Assembly: GCF_002210425.1 (NCBI RefSeq)
Contig: NZ_MWQK01000006.1
Coordinates: forward strand, 223,152-287,151
DNA: 64,000 bases
Origin: Fibrobacter sp. UWB2
Lineage (GTDB): Bacteria; Fibrobacterota; Fibrobacteria; Fibrobacterales; Fibrobacteraceae
Direction of reading: 5' to 3'
Position numbers and translations under genes: made by a program. Shown in pieces: positions 25,941 to 34,045 of this stretch. Below the pieces are notes generated by a model. It was not told where the DNA came from. It was given only the letters and a program-made list of their open reading frames with translations, and ran no database searches. Position 1 is the stretch's first letter, and each line of letters opens with the position of its first letter.

Positions 25941-27845
25941 GCGCATGAGCGTCGGGCTCCCGAACGGGGACTTGAGCGGATCCTGCGTAATCATCAACTG
26001 ACCGACGAGAGCTGTGATTTCTTCGGGCTTGAGCTTGTCGCCTGCCTGGTACGCGTTCGTCTTTGCCCAGGATTTTGCAATCGCTTCCTGGAACTTGACC
26101 ATGTCATTCTTGGTGTCGTTTTCATCGACATCGTTCAAGAAGTCGTGAACCGCTTTGGCGGCACGCGAAAGCGGGAGAGCGCTTGGAATCGAGCGGATCT
26201 GGTAGGTATCTCCGCCAAACGGCTCGACAAAGAATCCTAGCTTGCGCAATTGCTCATCGACGTTTCGGAATATTTCTTTCTCTTGCTTGGAAAGGTCGAT
26301 GAGTTCTGGGAACAATAGTTCCTGGCTATCCTGCATGATGTTGTTTTGGAGCGATTCCATCGCTTGTTCAAAGAGCACTCGCGTGTGGGCTGCGTGCTGG
26401 TCGATAATCAAGAGACCATTGGAATCTTCGCCGGCGATGTAGGTGTTTGCAATCTGGAAGAACGAGGGCGGCGCCCACGGCGTCTCGGGAGGCGGTGCGG
26501 GCTTGCTGTGATCGGGTTCCAGCGAAATAATCTTGCCGTATTCAGGGAGTGAAAAGAGGTCCTGAACATCGTCGCTTACATCGTATTTCGACTTCTTGTC
26601 CGAAAGCGAGTTTGCGGCACTTGCGGGCTTTGTGTACGGCTTATTTACAGAGGCCGCGTATGGCTTTGCCTGTTGAAACGGATTTTCCCACGGCAAGTCG
26701 TTTTGCGGCTGAGCCGGTGCTGCCGGTGTTGCAAACGAAGACTGTGCGGGCGTATCGAAAGCCGGCATCTCGGGCATTGCGGATTGCGCTGGCGTCGTCT
26801 GAGAAACTGGAGATGGACTTCCCATAAATTCATCGCTCAAGTCGATGATGGGGGAGTGCGCTTCCAAATCCTTAGTAAATGTATCGCGGATAGCGTGTGT
26901 GACGACGAGGAACACCAGGTTCCCGTTCGCAAAACGGACTTCACGTTTGGCCGGGTGCACGTTGATGTCGAATTCCATGTCCGGCATGTCCAAGAACAGT
27001 ACCGTTACGGGCTTGCACTGCGCTCCATACGGTTCGTACGCTTGCGAAACGGCCTTGCTCACCATCTTGTTTTCGATGGGACGGTTCCTCATGAAGAGAA
27101 ATTGGTGGTTGCGCTTGCCGTTAGTCTCTGTCGTGGGCGAGATGTAGCCTGTCACATGGACGCCTGCTTCGGTGTAATCGACGGGGAGCAAACCCTTCGC
27201 GACCTTGGAACCGATGGCTTCGGCGATGCGGCTGCGGAGTTCTCCGGGAACGCCTGTAAAGACCGTTCTATCGCCCACTTTATAGTCAAAGCGGATTTCG
27301 GGGTGCGAAATGGCTGTCTTTAGGACAATGTCTAAAATGCGGGAACATTCGGACGTTTCACTGCCGAGGAACGTGCGTCGCACGGGCGTGTTGTAGAACA
27401 GGTCTTCTACAAGGAACGTGGTGCCACGGCTTGCTTGGATGTCCTCTTTTTCGATAACTTCGCCACCCTTCACGACGATGCGACCGCTTTCGCCTTCTTG
27501 CGTGGCGCTCGTGATGGTCAGCTTGGAAACGGCGGCGATAGAGGCGACTGCTTCACCACGGAAACCATTTGTATGGAGGTGAAATAAGTCGTCTGCATTT
27601 GTTAGTTTGGATGTAGTATGACGGAGGTAGCACAGGTCCAAATCGGCGGCACCCATGCCTTTACCGTTGTCTGTGACCTGGATTTTTTTCTTTCCACCTT
27701 GTTCAATCTGGACTTGAATTCGGGTTGCTCCGGCGTCGATTGCGTTCTCTATAAGTTCCTTGACTGCCGATGCAGGGCGCTCAATGACCTCGCCTGCAGC
27801 AATTTTATTGATGATTTCATCGGATAAAAGGTGAATTTCAGCCAT
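25902..27845 (-). CDS. mutL: DNA mismatch repair protein MutL
   Basis: 647 aa. The N-terminal GHKL ATPase has ELIENAIDAGATRI, DNGKGM and NGFRGEA. A Gln/Pro/Ala-rich linker (about 350-440) leads to the C-terminal dimerisation domain. The metal-binding endonuclease motif DQHAxxExxxxE appears as DQHAAHTRVLFE (about 480), the CPHGRP motif is SPFGSP (about 626), and the ACxxA segment lacks its Cys. The endonuclease activity is therefore probably lost. No clear ribosome-binding site; TATAAA ends 7 nt before the ATG. Confidence 0.95.
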   Translation of the reverse strand: MAEIHLLSDEIINKIAAGEVIERPASAVKELIENAIDAGATRIQVQIEQGGKKKIQVTDNGKGMGAADLDLCYLRHTTSKLTNADDLFHLHTNGFRGEAVASIAAVSKLTITSATQEGESGRIVVKGGEVIEKEDIQASRGTTFLVEDLFYNTPVRRTFLGSETSECSRILDIVLKTAISHPEIRFDYKVGDRTVFTGVPGELRSRIAEAIGSKVAKGLLPVDYTEAGVHVTGYISPTTETNGKRNHQFLFMRNRPIENKMVSKAVSQAYEPYGAQCKPVTVLFLDMPDMEFDINVHPAKREVRFANGNLVFLVVTHAIRDTFTKDLEAHSPIIDLSDEFMGSPSPVSQTTPAQSAMPEMPAFDTPAQSSFATPAAPAQPQNDLPWENPFQQAKPYAASVNKPYTKPASAANSLSDKKSKYDVSDDVQDLFSLPEYGKIISLEPDHSKPAPPPETPWAPPSFFQIANTYIAGEDSNGLLIIDQHAAHTRVLFEQAMESLQNNIMQDSQELLFPELIDLSKQEKEIFRNVDEQLRKLGFFVEPFGGDTYQIRSIPSALPLSRAAKAVHDFLNDVDENDTKNDMVKFQEAIAKSWAKTNAYQAGDKLKPEEITALVGQLMITQDPLKSPFGSPTLMRLTLEELSKKFRH

Positions 27846-27892
27846 TTTCGCTTTTATATGTAGCTCTTTGTATATACTTTTTAATATTTGAT

Positions 27893-27901
27893 TGCTATAT
27901 T
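27893..27901 (+). promoter_or_regulatory. Extended -10 before the 432-aa gene
   Basis: TGCTATATT, 45 bases before the ATG at 27947. Confidence 0.6.
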
Positions 27902-27946
27902 ATAAATATAGCTAATGAATTTTTATGAACAAGTGAGGTGAGTGAA

Positions 27947-29245
27947 ATGGTTTCAAATCTATTCCTTCAGCTAGCACACATTGAATTACTGATGTCTTAC
28001 CCGGTCAAGGACATTTTGACCTTGGTCAAACGAGATTCACGATTCAACGTGAAACTCTTAAATGATTTGTACTTCGAAGACTCGTACGTAGATGAAAGCG
28101 CTTACCGTTTCATAATGGACAACATCGTCGCGTGGTTGTACGAACGCGGTGAAAATCCTGATGAATTCATCGAACGCATTGTGAAGCGTTGCGCTGCATT
28201 TGAAGCAGTTCCCGCTCGTAGCGTTCTCCGCTCCTACTTGCCGTTCGTCTCTTCGTTCTACTCAGCTGAAGATGCTCGCGAACTCTGCTTGGAAATCATA
28301 CCGAAACGTTACCCGTTCCTCACGAAGGCAAACATTCTTCGTAACGAAGTTATCGACGGTAACCGCAGGGTGGACTTCACGTTCCAGTTCGAGACTCCGG
28401 GGGTGCTCGCCGCGAACCCGATGCGCTGGATCCGTAGCATGATCAACATCGGACCGCTTCTCTTGAACACGCCTGCATACGAACACATTAGCTACCTCGC
28501 CACGCAGACCTCGTTTATAGAAGCTCTTGAAAATCGTGTCCCCGCCGAAATGAAGGAAGACGGTGGTGTCTATATCAAGGGTGAACTTGTTGGCCGCCAT
28601 GCAACATTTGAAGATTGCATCAAGGAACACAACCTCGAATGGAAGAACGATGTTGAAAAGAGCATTGGCTGCGTCCGCTCTTTGACCGACATCCGCGACC
28701 CGAAGACAGGCGCTCTCCTCATCGAAAAGGATTGCTACTACGGCGCTCCGGCTTACATTCTCGAGTTCAACTTCAAGGCAAACGTGAATGCTTCCGAACC
28801 GTTCCTCAAGCTCATGAGCTCTGTTGTGAAACAGGAATTCGCTGCCTGGGCTCCGATCCAGAAGGCTCACGAACAGCTCCTCGATGCCATGAACGATTCC
28901 GTCACAATCGTGTACTACAAGAGCGATGATTCCATCTCCGTGAACAGCAAGCACCTCATGCGTAACGTTCCGGCTCGAATCCTCCGCAACTTGCTCCGCG
29001 AATACACTGTGACTGGCCGTGAAGAATATGAAAACCGCGAATTCAAACGCGATCCGGCTATCTGCATGGACCCGCTCCGTCCGAACTTCGAGAGCAGGTT
29101 GAACCGCGTCATTGCCCATATCAACGGCTCTGACGATCCGGAACATCCGAGTGAAGGTGTCAAGAAGTACTTCGAAATCGAACGCCACCGCCGTGGTGGT
29201 TTCCGCTTCGTTCCGAAGTGCAAAATCATCTTCAGGGAAGAGTAA
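27947..29245 (+). CDS. Protein of unknown function, 432 aa
   Basis: ATG at 27947 chosen because GAGGTG lies 6 bases upstream; a GTG at 27938 would add three residues. Soluble and charged, no signal peptide or membrane segment. The N-terminal 100 residues are helical (LFLQLAHIELLMSYPVKDIL). The middle has YISLATQ-like hydrophobic strands, and the C-terminal third is basic, ending RRGGFRFVPKCKIIF. Strong codon bias like ribosomal or metabolic genes suggests good expression. I recognise no family. It stands alone with its own promoter and no downstream partner. Confidence 0.8.
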   Translation: MVSNLFLQLAHIELLMSYPVKDILTLVKRDSRFNVKLLNDLYFEDSYVDESAYRFIMDNIVAWLYERGENPDEFIERIVKRCAAFEAVPARSVLRSYLPFVSSFYSAEDARELCLEIIPKRYPFLTKANILRNEVIDGNRRVDFTFQFETPGVLAANPMRWIRSMINIGPLLLNTPAYEHISYLATQTSFIEALENRVPAEMKEDGGVYIKGELVGRHATFEDCIKEHNLEWKNDVEKSIGCVRSLTDIRDPKTGALLIEKDCYYGAPAYILEFNFKANVNASEPFLKLMSSVVKQEFAAWAPIQKAHEQLLDAMNDSVTIVYYKSDDSISVNSKHLMRNVPARILRNLLREYTVTGREEYENREFKRDPAICMDPLRPNFESRLNRVIAHINGSDDPEHPSEGVKKYFEIERHRRGGFRFVPKCKIIFREE

Positions 29246-29254
29246 AATTACTTT

Positions 29255-29318
29255 GTTCTTACCGCTTTTTATGCGGATTGTAAAGTGAAATTTATGATTG
29301 GTAGTAAAAGGTAAGAAC
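29255..29318. other. Inverted repeat after the 432-aa gene
   Basis: GTTCTTACC (29255-29263) and GGTAAGAAC (29310-29318) form a perfect 9-bp stem, with a small CCGC/GCGG hairpin nearby. There is no T tail, so it is not an obvious terminator; it could protect the mRNA 3' end. Confidence 0.5.
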
Positions 29319-29376
29319 GGTAAATTTTATTAAGTGAAGAAATAAGAAAAACGAAAGAATCGGACCCCTATCATTT

Positions 29377-29385
29377 TGGTATATT
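29377..29385 (+). promoter_or_regulatory. Extended -10 of the candidate small RNA
   Basis: TGGTATATT, fitting the TGnTATATT pattern, 5 bases before the predicted 5' end of the structured RNA. Confidence 0.55.
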
Positions 29386-29389
29386 TAGA

Positions 29390-29527
29390 GTGTTGAGAAT
29401 GGTTGGAAAGGTAAATCCTGAAACGACTTTATCATTGCTCCCCTCCTGATAGGTTCAAGGTTCTGGAAACCGCTCAATATTTTCTCCTTCTTAGGAAAGG
29501 GCTCTTCTAGAGCCCTTTCTCTTTTTT
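29390..29527 (+). ncRNA. Candidate structured small RNA (6S-like outline)
   Basis: A free-standing unit with promoter motif, rod-like fold and terminator, and no ORF. Closing stem GTGTTGAG (29390-29397) with CTCAATAT (29473-29480), continued by GGTT/AACC. Then a large asymmetric internal loop (29405-29416 against 29461-29467), CCTGAA/TTCAAGG with one bulge, and TATCA/TGATA with a 12-base loop. It resembles the long hairpin with central bubble of 6S RNA but is short for that class. The fold was worked out by hand. Confidence 0.5.
29495..29527 (+). terminator. Terminator of the candidate small RNA
   Basis: Perfect 10-bp stem GAAAGGGCTC/GAGCCCTTTC with a five-base loop and a run of T residues. 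Confidence 0.9.
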
Positions 29528-29550
29528 TATGCATTGACATTCCGCAGCCT

Positions 29551-29583
29551 GTTATCCTGGATGCGTCAGCCGATAGGATCCAT
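29551..29583. repeat. Palindromic repeat family A
   Basis: GTTATCCTGG...CGATAGGATCCAT, immediately followed by a second copy at 29593. Confidence 0.7.
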
Positions 29584-29592
29584 GCCGAAGCT

Positions 29593-29630
29593 GTCATCCT
29601 GGAGCCGAAGGCGATAGGATCCATAATTTC
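29593..29630. repeat. Palindromic repeat family A
   Basis: GTCATCCTGGAGC...GCGATAGGATCCATAA, the best-preserved copy in the window. Confidence 0.75.
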
Positions 29631-29670
29631 TCGTCTTACAATTGGCGGGATCGCCTTCTTGTAAATGCAA

Positions 29671-29696
29671 AAAAGCTCGCCGACTGGCGAGCTTTT
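29671..29696 (-). terminator. Terminator of thrC
   Basis: Perfect 11-bp stem AAAAGCTCGCC/GGCGAGCTTTT with a four-base loop. The A/T ends make it bidirectional. Confidence 0.85.
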
Positions 29697-29700
29697 GAAA

Positions 29701-29731
29701 GGGAGATGCCCGCTCGGTAGCGGGCATGACA
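29701..29731. repeat. Palindromic repeat family B
   Basis: GGAGATGCCCGC...GCGGGCATGACAA, between the thrC stop and its terminator. Confidence 0.75.
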
Positions 29732-29777
29732 ATAGTCGATTAGCGACGGCTTAGGGCCATTGACTAATGCTTGCGCA

Positions 29778-31118
29778 TTAGCGACGGCGGGCAGCCATTT
29801 CCTTCGTGAGGATGTCCATGACGGCACCGATTTCGGCAGGAGCCTTGAACACCGGGTTTGCGTACTTGCTGGCGATGTTTTCGAGCTTCTGTTCGTGGTA
29901 GCCGACCTTGAATTCCGTGAACTTGAGGCCGTGTGCCGTGCTGATGACGACGACGTTTTCGTCCTTTGCAATCTTGCCTGCATCAACGAGCTTTTCGAGA
30001 GCGCCGAGAGCGACACCCGTGTGTGGGCAGCAGTAGAGACCGATGCGGTCGCCACGGTGTGCTGCGTTGGCGAGTTCTTCTTCGCTGACGCTTACGACCA
30101 TGCCGTTTGTCTTCTGGATAGCGCGGACTGCCTTCGGGTAGCTGACCGGGTTACCGATCTGGATAGCGGAGGCGAGAGTCTTCTTGGCCTGAACCGGAAC
30201 GAGCTTGTCGAAGCCGCGTTCGTATGCCTGGTAGAACGGATTGGCGTTTTCGGCCTGAGCGACGATGATGCGCGGGATGCGGTCGATGAGGCCCATGGCC
30301 TTGCAGTCTTCGAAACCCTTGGCGAGTGCGCTCACGTTACCGAGGTTACCGCCCGGGATAATCACGGTGTCCGGAACGGTCCAGCCGAGTTCCTGGCAGA
30401 TTTCCGGAGAAATCGTCTTCTGGCCTTCGACGCGGAGGCTGTTCATGGAGTTGGCGAGGTAAATGCGATTGTCCTTCGTGACTTCCTGAACGATCTTCAT
30501 GCAACCGTCAAAGTCGGTGTCGAGAGCGAGCACGATGCTGCCGTTAGAAATCGGCTGGATGAGCTGTGCGGTGCTGGTCTTGCCGGCCGGGAGGAACACG
30601 ATGGAAGGAATGCCAGCCTTAGCGCAGTAGGCGCTGAGGGCTGCAGAGGTATCACCGGTAGACGCGCAAGCGACGGCGTCAATCGGGTGAATGCCCTTCT
30701 TGATGATGTGATTCACCTGGCTCACGAGAACGGTCATGCCGAGGTCCTTGAAAGAACCCGTGTGGGAGTTACCGCAAAGCTTCACCTTGAGGCTTCCGAT
30801 GCCGAGTTCCTTGGCGAGCGGGGCTGCGTCAAAGAGCGGGCTCCAACCTTCGCGCATGGTGACGATGTCTTCGACCGGAATGTCCGGGAGCACCATTTCG
30901 CGCTTGCTCCAAATACCACTCATGTCTTCGGGCTTAAAGCTCATGCGGCGTTCGGCAAAGAGTTTCTTCCATTCTTCCGGGCTGCGGCTGGCGAGCGCTG
31001 CGCGGTCGTGTTCGACTTCGAGCAGGCTACCGTCCACCTTGCTGCGGTAAATGACGTCGGTCAGCGGGTAGGTATCGTCGCCGTTGATGTTTCTAAAATG
31101 AGCGTTAAACTGAGACAT
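29778..31118 (-). CDS. thrC: Threonine synthase
   Basis: 446 aa PLP enzyme of fold type II. NSHTGSFKDLGM carries the Schiff-base Lys at about 124, and GGNLGNVSALAKG is the phosphate-binding loop. It converts O-phosphohomoserine to threonine in the cytoplasm. The ribosome-binding site AGAGGA and a TGCTATATT promoter lie upstream. No other thr genes are adjacent. The stop codon sits in a hairpin and the last 12 coding bases are repeated 39 bp downstream. Confidence 0.95.
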   Translation of the reverse strand: MSQFNAHFRNINGDDTYPLTDVIYRSKVDGSLLEVEHDRAALASRSPEEWKKLFAERRMSFKPEDMSGIWSKREMVLPDIPVEDIVTMREGWSPLFDAAPLAKELGIGSLKVKLCGNSHTGSFKDLGMTVLVSQVNHIIKKGIHPIDAVACASTGDTSAALSAYCAKAGIPSIVFLPAGKTSTAQLIQPISNGSIVLALDTDFDGCMKIVQEVTKDNRIYLANSMNSLRVEGQKTISPEICQELGWTVPDTVIIPGGNLGNVSALAKGFEDCKAMGLIDRIPRIIVAQAENANPFYQAYERGFDKLVPVQAKKTLASAIQIGNPVSYPKAVRAIQKTNGMVVSVSEEELANAAHRGDRIGLYCCPHTGVALGALEKLVDAGKIAKDENVVVISTAHGLKFTEFKVGYHEQKLENIASKYANPVFKAPAEIGAVMDILTKEMAARRR

Positions 31119-31146
31119 AGTAATCCTCTTGAATTTTTACGAGGCA

Positions 31147-31155
31147 AATATAGCA
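31147..31155 (-). promoter_or_regulatory. Extended -10 of thrC
   Basis: Minus-strand TGCTATATT, about 28 bases before the ATG. Confidence 0.65.
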
Positions 31156-31180
31156 TTTTGGATTAGAGTTCCAAGTTTTG

Positions 31181-31260
31181 AGTTGTTAGTTACTAGAATA
31201 TCTTAATATGAAATTCTCTATTACGATTAACTAGTATCTAGTAACTACTAACTAGTAACT
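31181..31260. repeat. AGTAACTA-type low-complexity repeats
   Basis: Runs of TAACTAGTA/GTTAGTTACTAG words in opposite orientations, similar to those at 5946-5977. They lie between the divergent thrC and lipoprotein promoters. Confidence 0.6.
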
Positions 31261-31281
31261 TTAATTTCCCAATTGCGTTTT

Positions 31282-31290
31282 TGCTATATT
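31282..31290 (+). promoter_or_regulatory. Extended -10 of the lipoprotein-barrel operon
   Basis: TGCTATATT, about 40 bases before the GTG start at 31331, with GGAG as ribosome-binding site. Confidence 0.65.
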
Positions 31291-31330
31291 ATGGGCGAAA
31301 TTTATTTACAAGTAATACTCGGAGTTCTGA

Positions 31331-32782
31331 GTGAAAAAGAAAAAATTTATCCTATTCCCGTTTTTGGCGCTTTTCTTGTCGTCCTGCCTATTTGATACGG
31401 ATGACGATGGCTTGTCTAGCTGGCTTTCTGACCAGGGAATGCCTAGCAGTTATAAAGTCCAAACTGTAACGGTCAAAGACTTGAGTCCTGTGTCTGCCGA
31501 GGTGTCCCGTGATACGCTTCCGGAAACGGGCTGGTATCGTGGCATGCTTGGCGCTGTGCCGGGCATGACTTTTGATGTCGCTTATGATTTCGCATTGGAT
31601 AGTGCGTTCCTCGATACTTTGGGTTCTGCAGACTCGGTAAGGTCTTATGTGCACTTGAAGCTCCTCACCTCGTATTACGGGGCTACGGCCTTGCCTTCTA
31701 ATTACTTCCCGATTGAAGAAGAAATGAAGCTCAAGGTCAGCTGGATTATTTCGGGAAAGTTGAGCAAGAAGGAATTCAACGATGTGGGTAGCATAAGCGA
31801 CTCTGTCTGGTTTGAAGAACTTGAATCCTGGAAACCGCAGAAGAAAGCCGATACGACTATTTCTGTTTCCCTGAATTCTAAAAAAGATTCCGTGTTGACT
31901 TTGACGCTTGACCTTCCCAAGGCATTTGTGGAAGATATCAGCAAGAACGCAGGCAACCGTCGCTTGCAACTCCGTTTGTCGGCTCCTGAGGCTTCGCGTG
32001 TTTTCCGTTTCTATGGTGTAGGTCATTCTCAGTACTATCCGCAATTTTTCTTGGTGGCGATGAAGTCTAAGTCGTATCCTAAGCTGTTTAAGGCTAAGCG
32101 TGCGGCGACCCTTTATTCCAGTCTCGATGATTCGGACGGCCTTGTGTTGCATGGCGGTGTCGGTGATTCCCTCGTTGTGGAATTCCCGTCTAAGCCGATT
32201 ATGAAGGCTTTGTCTGATTTCTATGGTGATGAGTTCCCGTATGATGGCTTTGATGTGCGCCAGGCGGTCGTGATGGCCGAGATGACGTTCTTCAGGGATG
32301 ATTCCAAGGGAAGCCGTGAGCTGGACTATCCGATTATGGTCTTGGCGGGATCTTTCCTCGACAGTGCCGATACCTCTGTCCAGCGTACGGAATCCTACTA
32401 CAAGTTTAATGATTCCCTCGTCGTGAAGAAAGGTCACCAGAATCTCGTGTTCCATGAAGGCGATTCGTTGACCTTGCAGGTGACTGCAGGCATGCGCGAC
32501 TTTATCAATAGGGCTCATGATGGCCGCACGTTCAAGATGTCGATGACTCTTGGAAACTCGATTGTCTTGGACAAGGACCCGTATTTCACTAACCGCATAA
32601 CGACCAAGAAGGATACGATAAAGACGGTCGTTGCTACTGGCGATACGATGAAATTTGCTACCGGGGACACGATCCGTGTTGCATTCCCGGATGTTGACTA
32701 TGCCCGCTATGATTTCTCTACCATTAAGGAAAAGCCTGCAACGCTCAAGTTGTGGCTTGCCTCTAAGCGCGGGGAGGACTAA
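31331..32782 (+). CDS. Lipoprotein of unknown function
   Basis: 483 aa from a GTG codon. A basic start (MKKKKF) and hydrophobic core end in the lipobox FLSSC. The mature protein is rich in beta-strand patterns and Asp/Ser/Lys (DTDDDGLSS at its start), with repeated segments starting DSL(V/T) and several DT/GDT turns. No family recognised. It overlaps the barrel gene (TAATG), suggesting a two-component outer-membrane unit (inference). Confidence 0.82.
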   Translation: MKKKKFILFPFLALFLSSCLFDTDDDGLSSWLSDQGMPSSYKVQTVTVKDLSPVSAEVSRDTLPETGWYRGMLGAVPGMTFDVAYDFALDSAFLDTLGSADSVRSYVHLKLLTSYYGATALPSNYFPIEEEMKLKVSWIISGKLSKKEFNDVGSISDSVWFEELESWKPQKKADTTISVSLNSKKDSVLTLTLDLPKAFVEDISKNAGNRRLQLRLSAPEASRVFRFYGVGHSQYYPQFFLVAMKSKSYPKLFKAKRAATLYSSLDDSDGLVLHGGVGDSLVVEFPSKPIMKALSDFYGDEFPYDGFDVRQAVVMAEMTFFRDDSKGSRELDYPIMVLAGSFLDSADTSVQRTESYYKFNDSLVVKKGHQNLVFHEGDSLTLQVTAGMRDFINRAHDGRTFKMSMTLGNSIVLDKDPYFTNRITTKKDTIKTVVATGDTMKFATGDTIRVAFPDVDYARYDFSTIKEKPATLKLWLASKRGED

Positions 32783-34023
32783 TGAAAAAGTTTATCAGTG
32801 CTTTGCTTTGTGTCTCGAGTTTTTCCTTTGCGTCGATGATTGGTGTTGATGCTCTTGGCGAAGAGCAGATTGCCGGCGGTTCTGCCGCCATGGCTGGTCG
32901 CGGTTTTGCCGGTAGCGCAAAGACTGGCGATGCCGAGGGCGTTTCTGTTGTGAACCCGGCGCGTCAGGCTTTTGATTCTAAGGTCTCGTTCAACTTGAAC
33001 TTCTTGCTCGACGTCTCGACTGCAGATCGTTCGAATTCCCATTTTACAAACACCAACGTCTCGCTCCCGTCGATGAACTTGACGTTCCCGATGAATGACT
33101 TTGGAACGTTGGGCTTTGCGCTTTGGCAACATTATTCTGCCGCCTTGCGCGAAGACATTGAAAACGAAGAAGAAAATTGGAAAGCCGAAATTGAATACCA
33201 GAGCAGCGTCTATGAACTGGTGCCGACATACGCTATTAGGCTCCCGTTCTTCCGTGCCATTTCTCTTGGCTTCTCGGCTCACTTTGTAATGGGTAGCTTT
33301 AACCGCGACCTCACGCTTGGGCCGGATGTCAGTGCCGTTGCCGAAGATGATTCCTGGGCTACAAACGATGCCGATGTTACGGACCATGTGACGGGCGACT
33401 GGAAAATCAAGAACTCGGCATATTTCACTTTTGCCGCCCAGTATCGTGGCCGCATGGCTTCGTACTTCTTCTCGTTCTCGACGCCCTACACACTCAAGAA
33501 CGAACTTGAATACAACTTCAGATTCAGCGAGACAGACACGCTTGCACCGACTAAGCACACTCGCAACATCAAGATTCCTGCAATGCTTGCCACGGGTGTC
33601 AATTATCGTATAAACAAACGTCACAATGTCATGGCGGATGTTGCCTGGCGTGCTTGGAGCCGTGATATTGAAAATGCGGCCGGTAGTTGGAACATGTCCG
33701 GGGTGACAAAGACGCAGAATGATTTTAATATTTCTGTTGGTTACCAACGCGATGGAAGCGATATATTCTATGATTCCTACTGGGATCGTATAACGTATAG
33801 GGCCGGCGCCTGGTACAAAAATTGGTATGTTGATGATGTTTCTGAAATTGGTGGATCCATTGGTGCTGGTTTCCCGCTTGGGAGAAAGGGCACGATGCTG
33901 GATCTTGCCATTCAGGGTGGGGTTCGCCTGACTGATGACGACCGCAATTGGAGTGAATCCTTTATTGGAATTCGCTTGGGATTGGTTGGTGTTAGCAATT
34001 GGGGTAAGACCCGTGGTCAATAA
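32782..34023 (+). CDS. Outer-membrane beta-barrel, FadL/OmpP1-like
   Basis: 413 aa. Signal peptide cut after about residue 17 (FSFAS). The segment with AMAGRGFAG...SVVNPA (about 35-65) is the family hallmark of FadL-like channels (hatch domain and NPA). Many amphipathic strands follow. The family carries hydrophobic molecules across the outer membrane; some members are porin-like proteins of secretion systems. The last strand is not followed by the usual C-terminal Phe but by a short polar tail. Coupled to the upstream lipoprotein. Confidence 0.82.
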   Translation: MKKFISALLCVSSFSFASMIGVDALGEEQIAGGSAAMAGRGFAGSAKTGDAEGVSVVNPARQAFDSKVSFNLNFLLDVSTADRSNSHFTNTNVSLPSMNLTFPMNDFGTLGFALWQHYSAALREDIENEEENWKAEIEYQSSVYELVPTYAIRLPFFRAISLGFSAHFVMGSFNRDLTLGPDVSAVAEDDSWATNDADVTDHVTGDWKIKNSAYFTFAAQYRGRMASYFFSFSTPYTLKNELEYNFRFSETDTLAPTKHTRNIKIPAMLATGVNYRINKRHNVMADVAWRAWSRDIENAAGSWNMSGVTKTQNDFNISVGYQRDGSDIFYDSYWDRITYRAGAWYKNWYVDDVSEIGGSIGAGFPLGRKGTMLDLAIQGGVRLTDDDRNWSESFIGIRLGLVGVSNWGKTRGQ

Positions 34024-34045
34024 GATTCAATAGAAGGAGATCGAA

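Noticed and set aside
29390..29480. SRP (4.5S) RNA or tmRNA
   Set aside because: The conserved GGAAG/AGCA-type SRP apical motif and any tRNA-like part are missing.
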